Shown piece by piece: positions 25,571-33,039 of a stretch of DNA of 64,000 nt (its first letter is position 1; every line of letters starts with the position of its first letter). The notes beneath the pieces were generated by a model that did not search any database, was not told the origin of the DNA, and saw nothing but the letters and a program-made list of their open reading frames with translations. The stretch spans positions 1-64,000 of the forward strand of contig VGZZ01000002.1 in the NCBI GenBank assembly GCA_016872285.1, read 5' to 3'. A program made the translations under genes and the position numbers. The stretch is from SAR202 cluster bacterium. GTDB lineage: Bacteria; Chloroflexota; Dehalococcoidia; Lucifugimonadales; GCA-2712585.

Positions 25571-25941
25571 TTACTTTACCTCGCTATCCTCATGTACCCT
25601 AAGCCGTCCAGGCTCCACGATCCATAGCTTTCCTGTTGGAGTTTCTGTCCGTAACGCCCTGATCAGCGTTTCGATGAGGAGCTTCGTAGTGGCGAAGAGT
25701 TGGTTTGGGCTGCGAAGGACTACAACCCCTAACGATTCTGCGGGGGGGGATAGCGGAGGACATTGGCGAAGTCCAAGTCCAAGGTGATTAGAATTCTTCC
25801 TTCAGCGCCGCATAATCTGAGGAGCGATGCATCATCTAGCCGGCTAATTCCTTGCTCTTTAACACTGGCTGCGTTATGGCCTGCGGTTCGCAACGGCTCA
25901 ACAAGCCTAACGTCGAGGTTTTCGTCAAGTTTGACCTTCAT
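25571..25941 (-). pseudogene. DUF5615-type PIN-like toxin, frameshifted
   Basis: A PIN-like protein of the DUF5615 group. From ATG 25941 the frame gives VKLDENLDVRLVEPLRTAGHN and ITLDLDFANVLRYPP, then stops early. The frame shifts at a run of eight G (25742-25749). One extra base there continues into AESLGVVVLRSPNQLFATTK and then GKLWIVEPGRLRV, which are the usual family ends, with a stop at 25571. The start overlaps the stop of the DUF433 gene as ATGA. Confidence 0.75.
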
Positions 25942-26177
25942 CCGGCTTTTGGAGATAGGTCTACGAACCGCTCGCGAGCCATCTCAGCGGCAAAGGCCAG
26001 GGCTGCTCTTATATCCTCTCTGGTAAGGGCAGGAAAAGCTTCAATTATCTCTTCGTCAGTGGCGCCGGCAGCAAGATTATCTACGATGAGGGACACCCAC
26101 ACTCAAGTGCCCTTAATGCATGGCCGTCCATGACATGTTCTTGGGTCTATGGAGATTCGAGACTTCCAATCTTGCAA
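25938..26177 (-). pseudogene. DUF433 antitoxin with in-frame stop codon
   Basis: A DUF433 antitoxin that is too interrupted to be a plain open frame. Translating from a TTG at 26177 gives RISIDPRTCHGRPCIKGT, then TGA at 26103-26105, then VWVSLIVDNLAAGATDEEII and ALTREDIRAALAFAAEMA. The family has Arg at the stop position (GTR), so a CGA to TGA change explains it. The reading frame is otherwise intact to the stop at 25938. The partner toxin is also broken, so the module looks dead. Confidence 0.7.
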
Positions 26178-26201
26178 AAGACACCCGCCGCAAAGGCTTG
26201 T

Positions 26202-26278
26202 TGGTGGCGCATACGGGGTTCGAACCCGTGATCTCCGCCTTGAGAGGGCGATGTCCTAGGCCACTAGACGAATGCGCC
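26202..26278 (-). tRNA. tRNA-Glu (CTC)
   Basis: A full cloverleaf on the minus strand: acceptor GGCGCAT pairing with ATGCGCC, D-loop TAGTGGCCTAGGA, anticodon loop CTCTCAA (anticodon CTC at 26242-26244), and T-arm ACGGG-TTCGAAC-CCCGT. Discriminator A is followed by an encoded CCA (26202-26204). Confidence 0.95.
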
Positions 26279-26349
26279 ACGCTGAGGCTATTTTAGCATA
26301 ACCTAGTCTTGACCCCAATCCCGTGATAGGATTAGATGGAATTTCGCAC

Positions 26350-26423
26350 TGCCCGATGGTGCAGCGGTAGCACACATGACTCTGGATCATGTAACCCTGG
26401 TTCGAATCCAGGTCGGGCAGCCA
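26350..26423 (+). tRNA. tRNA-Gln (CTG)
   Basis: Acceptor TGCCCGA pairs with TCGGGCA, the anticodon loop is CTCTGGA with anticodon CTG, and the T-arm is CCTGG-TTCGAAT-CCAGG. Discriminator G is followed by an encoded CCA (26421-26423). It lies 71 bp from the divergent tRNA-Glu. Confidence 0.95.
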
Positions 26424-26452
26424 GCTTTCCCTCAACATTGCGATTCTCCGTG

Positions 26453-26502
26453 TTGACGACCGCCGATCATGCTGTCATACTGCTTTCATACCATTGTCAT
26501 AC
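26453..26502 (+). promoter_or_regulatory. Promoter and phased operator of the RHH/MazF module
   Basis: TTGACG (26453-26458) and CATACT (26476-26481) with a 17-bp spacer make a fair sigma-70 promoter. TCATAC occurs three times, at 26475, 26486 and 26497, exactly 11 bp apart and overlapping the -10. Tandem short sites on one helix face are typical for ribbon-helix-helix repressors, here probably the antitoxin encoded at 26515. Confidence 0.65.
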
Positions 26503-26514
26503 CGAGGTGCTGCT

Positions 26515-26772
26515 ATGGCTAAGATAGCTATTAGCCTTCCAGATTCCGTTTTGGATGCTGTTGAGAAAAAGCGCAAGTCGCGAGGGCAGAGTCGCAGCGA
26601 TTTTTTCCGTCAGGCTGCTGAGGCCCTTCTAAAGCGAGAGACAGAGGCCATACAAAAATATATTCAGGGCTACCTTAAATATCCCGAGACTCGAGAAGGG
26701 CTGGATTGGCTTCAAGGAGCTTCTCGAGAGGTCCTTAATGAATATCCTTGGGACTCTGAGGATGACAAGTGA
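26515..26772 (+). CDS. Ribbon-helix-helix antitoxin of a MazF-type pair
   Basis: An 85-residue protein with the RHH pattern AKIAISLPDSVLDAVEKKRK then SRSDFFRQAAEALLKRE, and an acidic C-terminus (YPWDSEDDK) suited to neutralise the toxin. I chose ATG 26515, preceded by GAGGTG. The toxin gene starts inside its stop codon (GTGA). It should repress its own promoter through the TCATAC repeats. Confidence 0.85.
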   Translation: MAKIAISLPDSVLDAVEKKRKSRGQSRSDFFRQAAEALLKRETEAIQKYIQGYLKYPETREGLDWLQGASREVLNEYPWDSEDDK

Positions 26773-27086
26773 GGCGGGGTGAGGTGTGGTGGGCAGACCT
26801 GCCGCCTCCATCGGGCCGTAGGCCGGTGGTGCTTCTATCTCGTGATGAAGCTTACTCCCTTAGAGAATTCGTTATCATGTCCCCTATTACGACACGCAGA
26901 AGAGGTCTTTCCACCGAGGTATCTCTAGGGCCGGAGGAGGGCCTTCCCAAATCTTGTGTCGCAAATCTGGATGTCATCATCACGGGACCCAAAGCCAGTC
27001 TTAAAGAACGAATCGGCGTTTTGTCTTCGGCCAAGCTGCGCGCGGTGGAGGCTTCAATGCGTTTCGCGCTGGGGCTGGAGGACTAG
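26769..27086 (+). CDS. MazF/PemK-type endoribonuclease toxin
   Basis: A 105-residue MazF/PemK toxin. RRGEVWWADLPPPSGRRPVV is the family start with the beta strand and the Arg-Pro-Val-Val motif. SPITTRRR and SCVANLDVI form the later blocks. MazF toxins cut mRNA or tRNA at short sequences. It starts at GTG 26769, overlapping the antitoxin stop. All key blocks are present, so the module is probably active. Confidence 0.9.
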   Translation: MRRGEVWWADLPPPSGRRPVVLLSRDEAYSLREFVIMSPITTRRRGLSTEVSLGPEEGLPKSCVANLDVIITGPKASLKERIGVLSSAKLRAVEASMRFALGLED

Positions 27087-27256
27087 AGGCCTAAGTTAGA
27101 TCATGAACCTGGCTATCAATCGATTACGTATTTCGTCGCATTAAGTAGCATTCGTCCCGCCATTGGCCTGCCCCTCTTCACAAAAACAAGAATTCGAGTT
27201 ATTATCTCTGCCATTTTAAGGGATGCCAACCGGCACTTAAAGGAGAAGGAGGTCCC

Positions 27257-27694
27257 ATGCCTACTACTCAGGTGTCTATAAACGCCCCGCCGGAGAAGGT
27301 CTTTCCCGCCTTGAGCGATCTTACGCGCCACGCCAAGTGGTCCATTCATAACATAGAGATCAAGCAGCTTAGCGGCAACGGCAACGTCGTCGGCTCCGAG
27401 TACTCTTCCGGCCATGCCGGCAAGAAGGGCGACATAGTGAAGATCACCAAGGTTGATCCCAACAAGACCTTCGCCTTCCGATCAGCCATGCCCAACAAGA
27501 TGGAGATTGATCATACTTTTAATATCAGGCCGGAAGGCACTGGGACGCGAGTGGTGCATCACATGAAGATGACCAAGGTGCCGGGAGCTATGATTCTCGC
27601 CACGCCTCTTCTAAAGCTGATGATTGGAATGGCGGCGCCCGGACAGGACCGCAAGTTCCTGCACAATATGAAGGTGGAGATGGAAAAGAGATAG
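27257..27694 (+). CDS. SRPBCC family protein
   Basis: A 145-residue START-like/polyketide cyclase fold. The N-terminal TQVSINAPPEKVFPALSDL, the tryptophan after it (HAKWSIHNIEI) and the central strands with RPEGTGTRVVHHMKM match the family. It forms a ligand-binding cavity; no substrate can be given. GGAGAAGGAGG lies before the ATG. It ends at a strong terminator. Confidence 0.8.
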   Translation: MPTTQVSINAPPEKVFPALSDLTRHAKWSIHNIEIKQLSGNGNVVGSEYSSGHAGKKGDIVKITKVDPNKTFAFRSAMPNKMEIDHTFNIRPEGTGTRVVHHMKMTKVPGAMILATPLLKLMIGMAAPGQDRKFLHNMKVEMEKR

Positions 27695-27712
27695 CCTGAG
27701 CCAGTGTTTTCC

Positions 27713-27745
27713 GACGCCCCCTGATTCAATCAGGGGGCGTCTTTT
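27713..27745 (+). terminator. Rho-independent terminator after the SRPBCC gene
   Basis: A perfect 12-bp stem (GACGCCCCCTGA at 27713-27724 with TCAGGGGGCGTC at 27730-27741), 5-base loop, then TTTT. It separates the SRPBCC gene from the dehydrogenase at 27799. Confidence 0.9.
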
Positions 27746-27798
27746 GTTTTGCGCGGTGCTACAATTCAGCCGCTAACAGTATTCAGGGCAGGTGTGAA

Positions 27799-28704
27799 AT
27801 GAGGATAGGTTTCATCGGCACGGGGCGCATGGGCAACCCCATGGCTCGCCACCTTATCGAAAAAGGCCACCAGCTGAAGGTGCACGACCTGGTACACAAG
27901 GCAACCACCAACCTGGAGGAGATGGGCGCCAAATGGGCCGCCACGCCCAAGGCCGCGTCCCAGGGCAGCGACGTAGTCTTCACCTCGTTGCCGGGGCCTA
28001 AGGAGGTGGAGGCGGCGGTAACGGGCGGGGATGGCGTCATAGAGGGCGCTGCCAGGGGCGCGGTGTACATCGACCTGTCTACTAGCTCGCCGACATCGAC
28101 GCGCAAGATAGCCCAGGCGCTGCAAGCCAGGGGTGTCGATATGCTGGACGCCCCGGTCAGCGGCGGGGTCGTTGGCGCCGAGGCCGCCACCCTGGCGGTT
28201 ATGGTGGGCGGTGACGAGGCGGTGTATCGACGGGTCAAGCCCGTGCTGGACTGCATTGGCGACAAGGCTATGTATTGCGGGCCGTTGGGAAGCGGGATGG
28301 TGTGCAAAATATGCAACAACCTGGTGACGCTGAGTCTGGCCGCGTTCCTGCCCGAGGTGCTGACCATGGGTGTGAAGGCAGGGGTGGACCTGGGGGTGCT
28401 GGCCAAGGCGATCACCAGCGGCTCCGGCCAGAACTACGCCCTGGAAAAGAAGTACCCCAACAAGCTCTTCAAGGGCGACTTCGATCCCGGCTTCAGCCTC
28501 GCGATGGCGGCCAAAGACATGGGGCTGGCTTCCGCCCTGGGCAAGGAGCTGGGGCTGCCTATGGAGGTTGCCAACGTGCTGGAACAGAGGTACGTCGAGG
28601 CTATGGGCCGTGGTCTGGGGCCGAAGGACAGCGACGTGGTGGCGACGCTCTACGAGGAGCGGACCGGCGTGAAGTTAAGACTCCGGGGCGCCAAGAAGTC
28701 CTAG
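27799..28704 (+). CDS. 3-hydroxyisobutyrate dehydrogenase family oxidoreductase
   Basis: A 301-residue NAD(P)-dependent beta-hydroxyacid dehydrogenase. It has the Rossmann start RIGFIGTGRMGNPMARHL, the DAPVSGGVVGAEAATLAVMV substrate-binding block, and the catalytic lysine in GMVCKICNN. Substrates include 3-hydroxyisobutyrate, tartronate semialdehyde or succinic semialdehyde. It overlaps the 3-prime end of recF by 30 bp on the other strand. Confidence 0.9.
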   Translation: MRIGFIGTGRMGNPMARHLIEKGHQLKVHDLVHKATTNLEEMGAKWAATPKAASQGSDVVFTSLPGPKEVEAAVTGGDGVIEGAARGAVYIDLSTSSPTSTRKIAQALQARGVDMLDAPVSGGVVGAEAATLAVMVGGDEAVYRRVKPVLDCIGDKAMYCGPLGSGMVCKICNNLVTLSLAAFLPEVLTMGVKAGVDLGVLAKAITSGSGQNYALEKKYPNKLFKGDFDPGFSLAMAAKDMGLASALGKELGLPMEVANVLEQRYVEAMGRGLGPKDSDVVATLYEERTGVKLRLRGAKKS

Positions 28705-29907
28705 CCTCGCCTCGATTTCGCTGGACAGCACCTGTCCCGCCCCTTTGACCACCTGCACGGAGGCCTTGTTGACGCCGTAGATGGTCGCCATGGCAAGGAA
28801 CCCCGACTCGAAGGGCGCCAGGTCGGTAGTGGTGATAAGGGTCTGTCGAAAGCCCTGGACCCGTTCCAACACCTGCCGGCGGCGCTGCACGTCCAGCTCG
28901 GAAAGTACATCGTCCAGCAGCATGATAGGCTCGCCCTTGACCGACGACAGATAGGACGCCTCGGCCAGTCGCAGGGCCAACGCCAGGGTGCGGGCCTGGC
29001 CCCGGGACGAATAGCTGGACATATCCACGCCGTTGATAAGCAGCTTGAAGTCGTCGCGGTGAGGGCCGACACTGGTGGAGCCGGTGCTGAGGTCGCGGCG
29101 CAGGCTGGTCGTCAGGGCCTGGGCCATGCGAGTTTCCAACGTGCCGTTCTTTTCCGCCTCCACGCTGGGCCGGTAGTCTATCTCAAGGGCCTCACGTCCT
29201 TGCGTCAGCTCCTTCAACAGCGATTTGGCCTTCACCGATAGCAGCCTCACGGCATCGACGCGCTTTGTCGTAATAAATGCGCCCTCTTTCGTAAGCTCAA
29301 CGTTCCAGAAGTCGAGTTCAGGCTCCTTCGCCCGTCCCTCGCGCAGGGCCTTAAGCAGTTGATTGCGCTGCTGCAGGACCTTCTGATAGCGCTGCAGCGA
29401 GCGCAGGTAAGAAGAGTCGGCCTGGGAGATGAGGATGTCTAAGAAGCGGCGTCGCTGCGATGGCGCGCCGGTCACCAGTTGGATATCGTCGGCGGAAAAG
29501 AGGACGGCGTTGAGCACGCCCACCAGGTCGGCGGCGGAGCGGCGGACGCCCCCCACCCGAATCTCCTTCCTCACCAGCATACCAACGCCGTCGGAAGGCG
29601 AGGGCTGAGGCGCAGGCGTGGCCCTCGTCGGCTGGTAGCCGACGATAACGCGAAGACGGCCGTTGTCGCCTATCAGCAGCCCGTCGACGGCGGCTTGATG
29701 GCCTGCTGTAGCGGCGCGCCAGTTGACCACCTCGCGTTCGTTCTCGGCGCGGAAGGCCCTGGCGATGGCAAGGAGGTAAACGGCCTCCAACAGCGTGGTC
29801 TTGCCCTGGGCGTTGGTGCCGACAAAAATGGAGGGGCCTTCCGGCAGGGCCAGTTCCAGGTGCTGGAAGCTTCTAAAGTTAGTCAGCTTTAGATGGGAAA
29901 GATACAC
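28675..29907 (-). CDS. recF: DNA replication and repair protein RecF
   Basis: A protein of about 410 residues of the SMC-like ATPase RecF, which helps load RecA at gaps. It has YLSHLKLTNFRSFQHLEL at the start, Walker A GTNAQGKTTLL, the signature SSRGQARTLALALRLAE, and Walker B IMLLDDVLSELD. GTG at 29907 follows AGGGGGA and gives the normal family N-terminus; an in-frame GTG at 29943 adds 12 residues without a clear site. dnaA, dnaN and gyrB are absent. It is preceded by a gene of unknown function. Confidence 0.9.
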   Translation of the reverse strand: MYLSHLKLTNFRSFQHLELALPEGPSIFVGTNAQGKTTLLEAVYLLAIARAFRAENEREVVNWRAATAGHQAAVDGLLIGDNGRLRVIVGYQPTRATPAPQPSPSDGVGMLVRKEIRVGGVRRSAADLVGVLNAVLFSADDIQLVTGAPSQRRRFLDILISQADSSYLRSLQRYQKVLQQRNQLLKALREGRAKEPELDFWNVELTKEGAFITTKRVDAVRLLSVKAKSLLKELTQGREALEIDYRPSVEAEKNGTLETRMAQALTTSLRRDLSTGSTSVGPHRDDFKLLINGVDMSSYSSRGQARTLALALRLAEASYLSSVKGEPIMLLDDVLSELDVQRRRQVLERVQGFRQTLITTTDLAPFESGFLAMATIYGVNKASVQVVKGAGQVLSSEIEARLGLLGAPES

Positions 29908-29955
29908 GGTTCCCCCTGACGCCCGCCTGTCAGTGGAGGCCACCAGGCTGGGTAT

Positions 29956-30702
29956 CTAGCCTTCCAGCGATTTTATCTCCTGATCCAGCTTCCCTATTCT
30001 GGACTGGTCTTTGTCCGAGAGGCTGTAGCACCGGTCGACATAGAGCTGGGCCAGCCGCGCTCCCTTGTCCGACGGGTCTTTAGCCCACTGTATAACTTGA
30101 CCGATCTTGTATTCCTCGGGCATATAGCGGCCCAAAAGGCGCATCTCCTCCTCCACGTCCCGCTGCATTAGCTTGTCGCGGCTTTCCACGGCGAAGCGCA
30201 GTCGGACCAGCAGGCGGGAAAGCTCGCCCAGCTTGTCGCGCTCGCCCAGAAGGCCGAACATGACCTCGTTAAAGGCCGCGCCCTCCTCAATTGGGGTTGG
30301 TTGGGCAGCGGCGCTCTGGGCCTTATGGTGCGAGTCCCACATGTCGGTATACCGCTGAGCGATTTCCCCCACGGTCTGCATGGCTACGGCTACATCGAAG
30401 TTGCCCAGGTCGCCGCCGAAAATCAGGTCATCGCTTCGGGACTTGGCCAGGCGCACCAGCCAGTCGTAGCTTTCGACCTCTTCAGGGGCCGGCGGCATGG
30501 GGAAGGAGGAGATTTCGCCCATGGACGCGCCGCCTAGGGATGATGCCAGGAAGGGCGGCACGTACTTGGCGATGTTTATCTTTAGCGGGAACACCACCAG
30601 ATAAGTAGCGAAGACTTTGCCAGGGTGGACCGCGCCTCGAAAGTACACTAGGGCGTGGCCCTTGGGGGTGGAGGCGTCGCCGATGTCAAAGGTGAATTGC
30701 AT
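29956..30702 (-). CDS. Conserved hypothetical protein upstream of recF
   Basis: A 248-residue protein I do not recognise. The N-terminal half is beta-rich (PKGHALVYFRGAVHPGKVFAT) with a possible small-molecule site. The C-terminal half is helical and charged (ELSRLLVRLRFAVESRDKLM), maybe a coiled coil. ATG 30702 is preferred to the upstream ATG at 30744 because it fits a compact start; a TATACT element about 18 bases upstream suggests a very short leader. It lies about 50 bp upstream of recF on the same strand. Confidence 0.65.
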   Translation of the reverse strand: MQFTFDIGDASTPKGHALVYFRGAVHPGKVFATYLVVFPLKINIAKYVPPFLASSLGGASMGEISSFPMPPAPEEVESYDWLVRLAKSRSDDLIFGGDLGNFDVAVAMQTVGEIAQRYTDMWDSHHKAQSAAAQPTPIEEGAAFNEVMFGLLGERDKLGELSRLLVRLRFAVESRDKLMQRDVEEEMRLLGRYMPEEYKIGQVIQWAKDPSDKGARLAQLYVDRCYSLSDKDQSRIGKLDQEIKSLEG

Positions 30703-30787
30703 AGGTTTACGTTTAGAGTATAACCGAAAAGGGCGCGCCGCCATCGGCCTGAGGCGGACGGCGGCGCGGGTTGGGAATGGGTATCGA

Positions 30788-31168
30788 CTAGCCGGTGTAG
30801 GCCCAGGCCTCGACCTCGACGCGAAGCTCAGGCTGTGCCAGGGCCGTGACTACCACCAGGGTGCTGGTGGGGTAGTTGGGGTTCTTCATGTACTTGGCGC
30901 GGACGGCGCGGAAGGGGTCCATGTCCTCTTTGTGGGTGACGTAGACGGTAATTTTCACAATCTGGTCCAGCGTCGCCCCGGCCAGCGCCAGCGCGGATTT
31001 CAGGTTCTCGAAGGTCTGAGTGGTCTGGCCGGTGATGTCCGATGGGATGGTGCCGTCAGGCTTGCGGCCGGTCTGGCCGGAGACGTACACAGTGTTGCCG
31101 GCTTTGATGGCGGGGATGAATCCTCTAGCGGGGCCCTGGCCCTTGGGGTCAAAACGCTGAGCAGGCAT
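30788..31168 (-). CDS. RidA family protein, copy 1
   Basis: A 126-residue YjgF/YER057c/UK114-type protein. The middle block ENLKSALALAGATLDQIVKITVY is diagnostic. In archetypal RidA enzymes an Arg in the PxRxxx segment binds the carboxylate of the imine substrate. Here the segment is NYPTSTLVVV and the Arg is missing, as in Rid4-7 subfamilies with no proven imine deaminase activity. GGAGG precedes the ATG. It is 86 bp from a related gene. Confidence 0.9.
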   Translation of the reverse strand: MPAQRFDPKGQGPARGFIPAIKAGNTVYVSGQTGRKPDGTIPSDITGQTTQTFENLKSALALAGATLDQIVKITVYVTHKEDMDPFRAVRAKYMKNPNYPTSTLVVVTALAQPELRVEVEAWAYTG

Positions 31169-31253
31169 GTCAGCCTCCTTACGATGGTTGGTGTCGCGGG
31201 GCTACTGTATTCCAGCACGCAGGCCAGGTCAAGCGGACTGTTGGAACGCCGAC

Positions 31254-31634
31254 TTACCCCACGTAGGCCCAGACTTCTATCGCGATGAGAAGCTCTGGGA
31301 AAGCCAATGCCTTCGCCGCGATCATGCTGCTGGTGGGATGATTCGGGGCCTTCATATGTCTGGCGCGGACGGCGCGATAGGCGTCCATGTCTTTCTCGTC
31401 CTTCACGAAAACGGTCATTTTCACTACCTGGTCTAGCGTTGCGCCCGCCATCGCTAAGGCGGACTTAATATTCTCGAAGGTCTGGTTGGCCTGACCAATG
31501 AAATCGGACGCGATAGTGCCGTCAGGTCTATGGCCGCCCTGGCCTGCGATGAAAACGAAGCTGCCAGCCTTGATGGCGTGGACCCACCCGCGTTTGGCTG
31601 CCTGGTTTTCGGGGTCGAAGCGTTGAATAGGCAT
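31254..31634 (-). CDS. RidA family protein, copy 2
   Basis: A 126-residue relative of the neighbouring RidA-like gene (MPIQRFDPENQ against MPAQRFDPKGQ), clearly a tandem duplication. The block ENIKSALAMAGATLDQVVKM is present and the catalytic Arg position is again replaced (NHPTSSMIA). I chose ATG 31634, which has GGAGGC upstream and matches copy 1 in length; the longer frame adds an unrelated N-terminus. These genes belong to the minus-strand thiolase/DUF35 cluster. Confidence 0.9.
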   Translation of the reverse strand: MPIQRFDPENQAAKRGWVHAIKAGSFVFIAGQGGHRPDGTIASDFIGQANQTFENIKSALAMAGATLDQVVKMTVFVKDEKDMDAYRAVRARHMKAPNHPTSSMIAAKALAFPELLIAIEVWAYVG

Positions 31635-31693
31635 AGTCGCCTCCTTGCTGCCCATAGTATTCGCGGCTACCGTAGGGCAGGAAGGAAGCCAGG

Positions 31694-32155
31694 TCAAGCG
31701 GGCCGGAAGAAGCGGATGTCCTCCAGGCTGCCGGTGCGTTTGTCCGACCACTCGGGCGCGACCTTCATGTCAATTTTTACCTTCGACGCCTCCACGCCTT
31801 CCAGCCGGTGCAGCAGCCCGCCTTCCACGTCGTCCCACCCCACCATAACCGCGACGATGGGCTTTTCCAGCGGCTCCTCATCCAGCGTGCGGTGCAGGAC
31901 GGTGAAGGCTGTGATAACGCCCGGCCCTTCCACCGGCGACCAATCGGTCATTTCGACAAAACATTTTTCGCAGTACATCTTGGGCGGCAGCCATCGCTTG
32001 CCGCATTGGGGACATCGGGAGGTGAGAATTTGCTGCTGGTCGCGCAAGGCTTTGAAGAACCGTTCGCCGGCGACGCCCAGGGTGTAGCGGTGGTATATAG
32101 GGATGTTGCCCTGAACGGCGCGAGAGGGGGTGGAGCGGTTGGTTTTTTCTAGCAT
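31694..32155 (-). CDS. DUF35 zinc ribbon/OB-fold protein, copy 1
   Basis: A 153-residue DUF35 protein with an N-terminal rubredoxin-like zinc ribbon (CPQCGKRW and YCEKC) and a C-terminal OB fold (PGVITAFTVLHRT then KPIVAVMVGWDD). DUF35 proteins bind acyl-CoA and partner with thiolase-like or MaoC-like enzymes (for example BbsA, ChsH2). Two thiolase-like genes lie upstream on the same strand. It is four bp after the protease-like gene. Confidence 0.9.
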   Translation of the reverse strand: MLEKTNRSTPSRAVQGNIPIYHRYTLGVAGERFFKALRDQQQILTSRCPQCGKRWLPPKMYCEKCFVEMTDWSPVEGPGVITAFTVLHRTLDEEPLEKPIVAVMVGWDDVEGGLLHRLEGVEASKVKIDMKVAPEWSDKRTGSLEDIRFFRPA

Positions 32156-32159
32156 TGAT

Positions 32160-32516
32160 TTACCTTAAAGAGCCAGGGACTGGAAAGAGTTTTCTTTTTA
32201 GGGGGTCAACCGCCAGCCCAAAGCTCTCTAACGAAAAAGCGCCGAGAAGAGGTTCCGTATCCTCCTCGCCAAAAACGACAAGTTGTGTCCTTGTCATACC
32301 GTCAAACTTCACTTTAGTCTCAGCCATGTCCAATTGGACCTCACGTCCGTCGGGGAGAATAAAGGGAAACTTGAAGGTGGGCTTTACGCCGAGCTTCTCT
32401 AATATCGAGCGAGGGACGTAGGTGTAGGACGCGCCGGTATCAACCATGGCGGACACTCGCTCAAACCGCCTGCCCTGCGTATCCCTTATCTCGATGTCGA
32501 TGTTGAAAGTGCCCAT
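32160..32516 (-). CDS. Retropepsin-like aspartyl protease
   Basis: A 118-residue clan AA aspartic protease domain. Asp26 is in AMVDTGASYTYVP, and the second typical block LLGAFSLESFGLAVDP is near the C-terminus. Such single-domain proteases act as dimers. No signal peptide is seen. It sits between the two DUF35 genes, with 4 and 7 bp gaps, inside one operon. Why a protease lies here is not known. Confidence 0.8.
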   Translation of the reverse strand: MGTFNIDIEIRDTQGRRFERVSAMVDTGASYTYVPRSILEKLGVKPTFKFPFILPDGREVQLDMAETKVKFDGMTRTQLVVFGEEDTEPLLGAFSLESFGLAVDPLKRKLFPVPGSLR

Positions 32517-32523
32517 GTGGATA

Positions 32524-33039
32524 CTATTTTAATAGCCTGAAGTATTTAATATCCGTAATCGCGCCCTCTCGTTCAGCGGCGGGCTTCCATACCGCCTGCA
32601 CTCTCATACCGATTTTCACACGTCGGCGTATGTCCTCTAGATCATCGCCTACCTCGCCTAGCAGATGGAGGATACCCATACCAGCACTGGCGCCGTCGAT
32701 TTCTATAACGGCAGGGATTTCGGGGGTCTCGCGTCGAGTGGCGTCCCAGTTCACGAAGGAGATGGAGAAGGTGTTGATGATGCCGGTGTCTTGCAGTTCC
32801 ACCCAGTCGTTGATGGGGCGGAAGCAAAGCTCACAAAAGCCGCGAGGGGGGATAAGGGTGCGTTTGCACTGTGGACATCGGACGCCCAGAAGCTTGCCTT
32901 CCTTTAGTCCGGCGAGGAACTTGCCGACAGCCTGGCCGGTGTCCCAAGCGTAGTCGGCCTTGACACGCCACATAGTCGCCAGGACTTCGCCCTGGGCTAA
33001 GGCCTGGTCAGTCAGGGAGGTTCCAGCGAAGGGTTTCAT
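32524..33039 (-). CDS. DUF35 zinc ribbon/OB-fold protein, copy 2
   Basis: A 171-residue DUF35 protein. The zinc ribbon is CPQCKRTL ... FCELC and the OB-fold follows (TGIINTFSISFVNWDA; IPAVIEIDGA). It has about 40 extra N-terminal residues compared with copy 1. The start overlaps the end of the thiolase-like gene by one base, so the two proteins are probably made in equal amounts and form a complex. Confidence 0.9.
   Translation of the reverse strand: MKPFAGTSLTDQALAQGEVLATMWRVKADYAWDTGQAVGKFLAGLKEGKLLGVRCPQCKRTLIPPRGFCELCFRPINDWVELQDTGIINTFSISFVNWDATRRETPEIPAVIEIDGASAGMGILHLLGEVGDDLEDIRRRVKIGMRVQAVWKPAAEREGAITDIKYFRLLK

Noticed and set aside
26103-26105. TGA in the DUF433 antitoxin as a selenocysteine codon
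   Set aside because: The conserved residue there is Arg and CGA to TGA is one change. No SECIS-like hairpin was seen and the partner gene is also broken.
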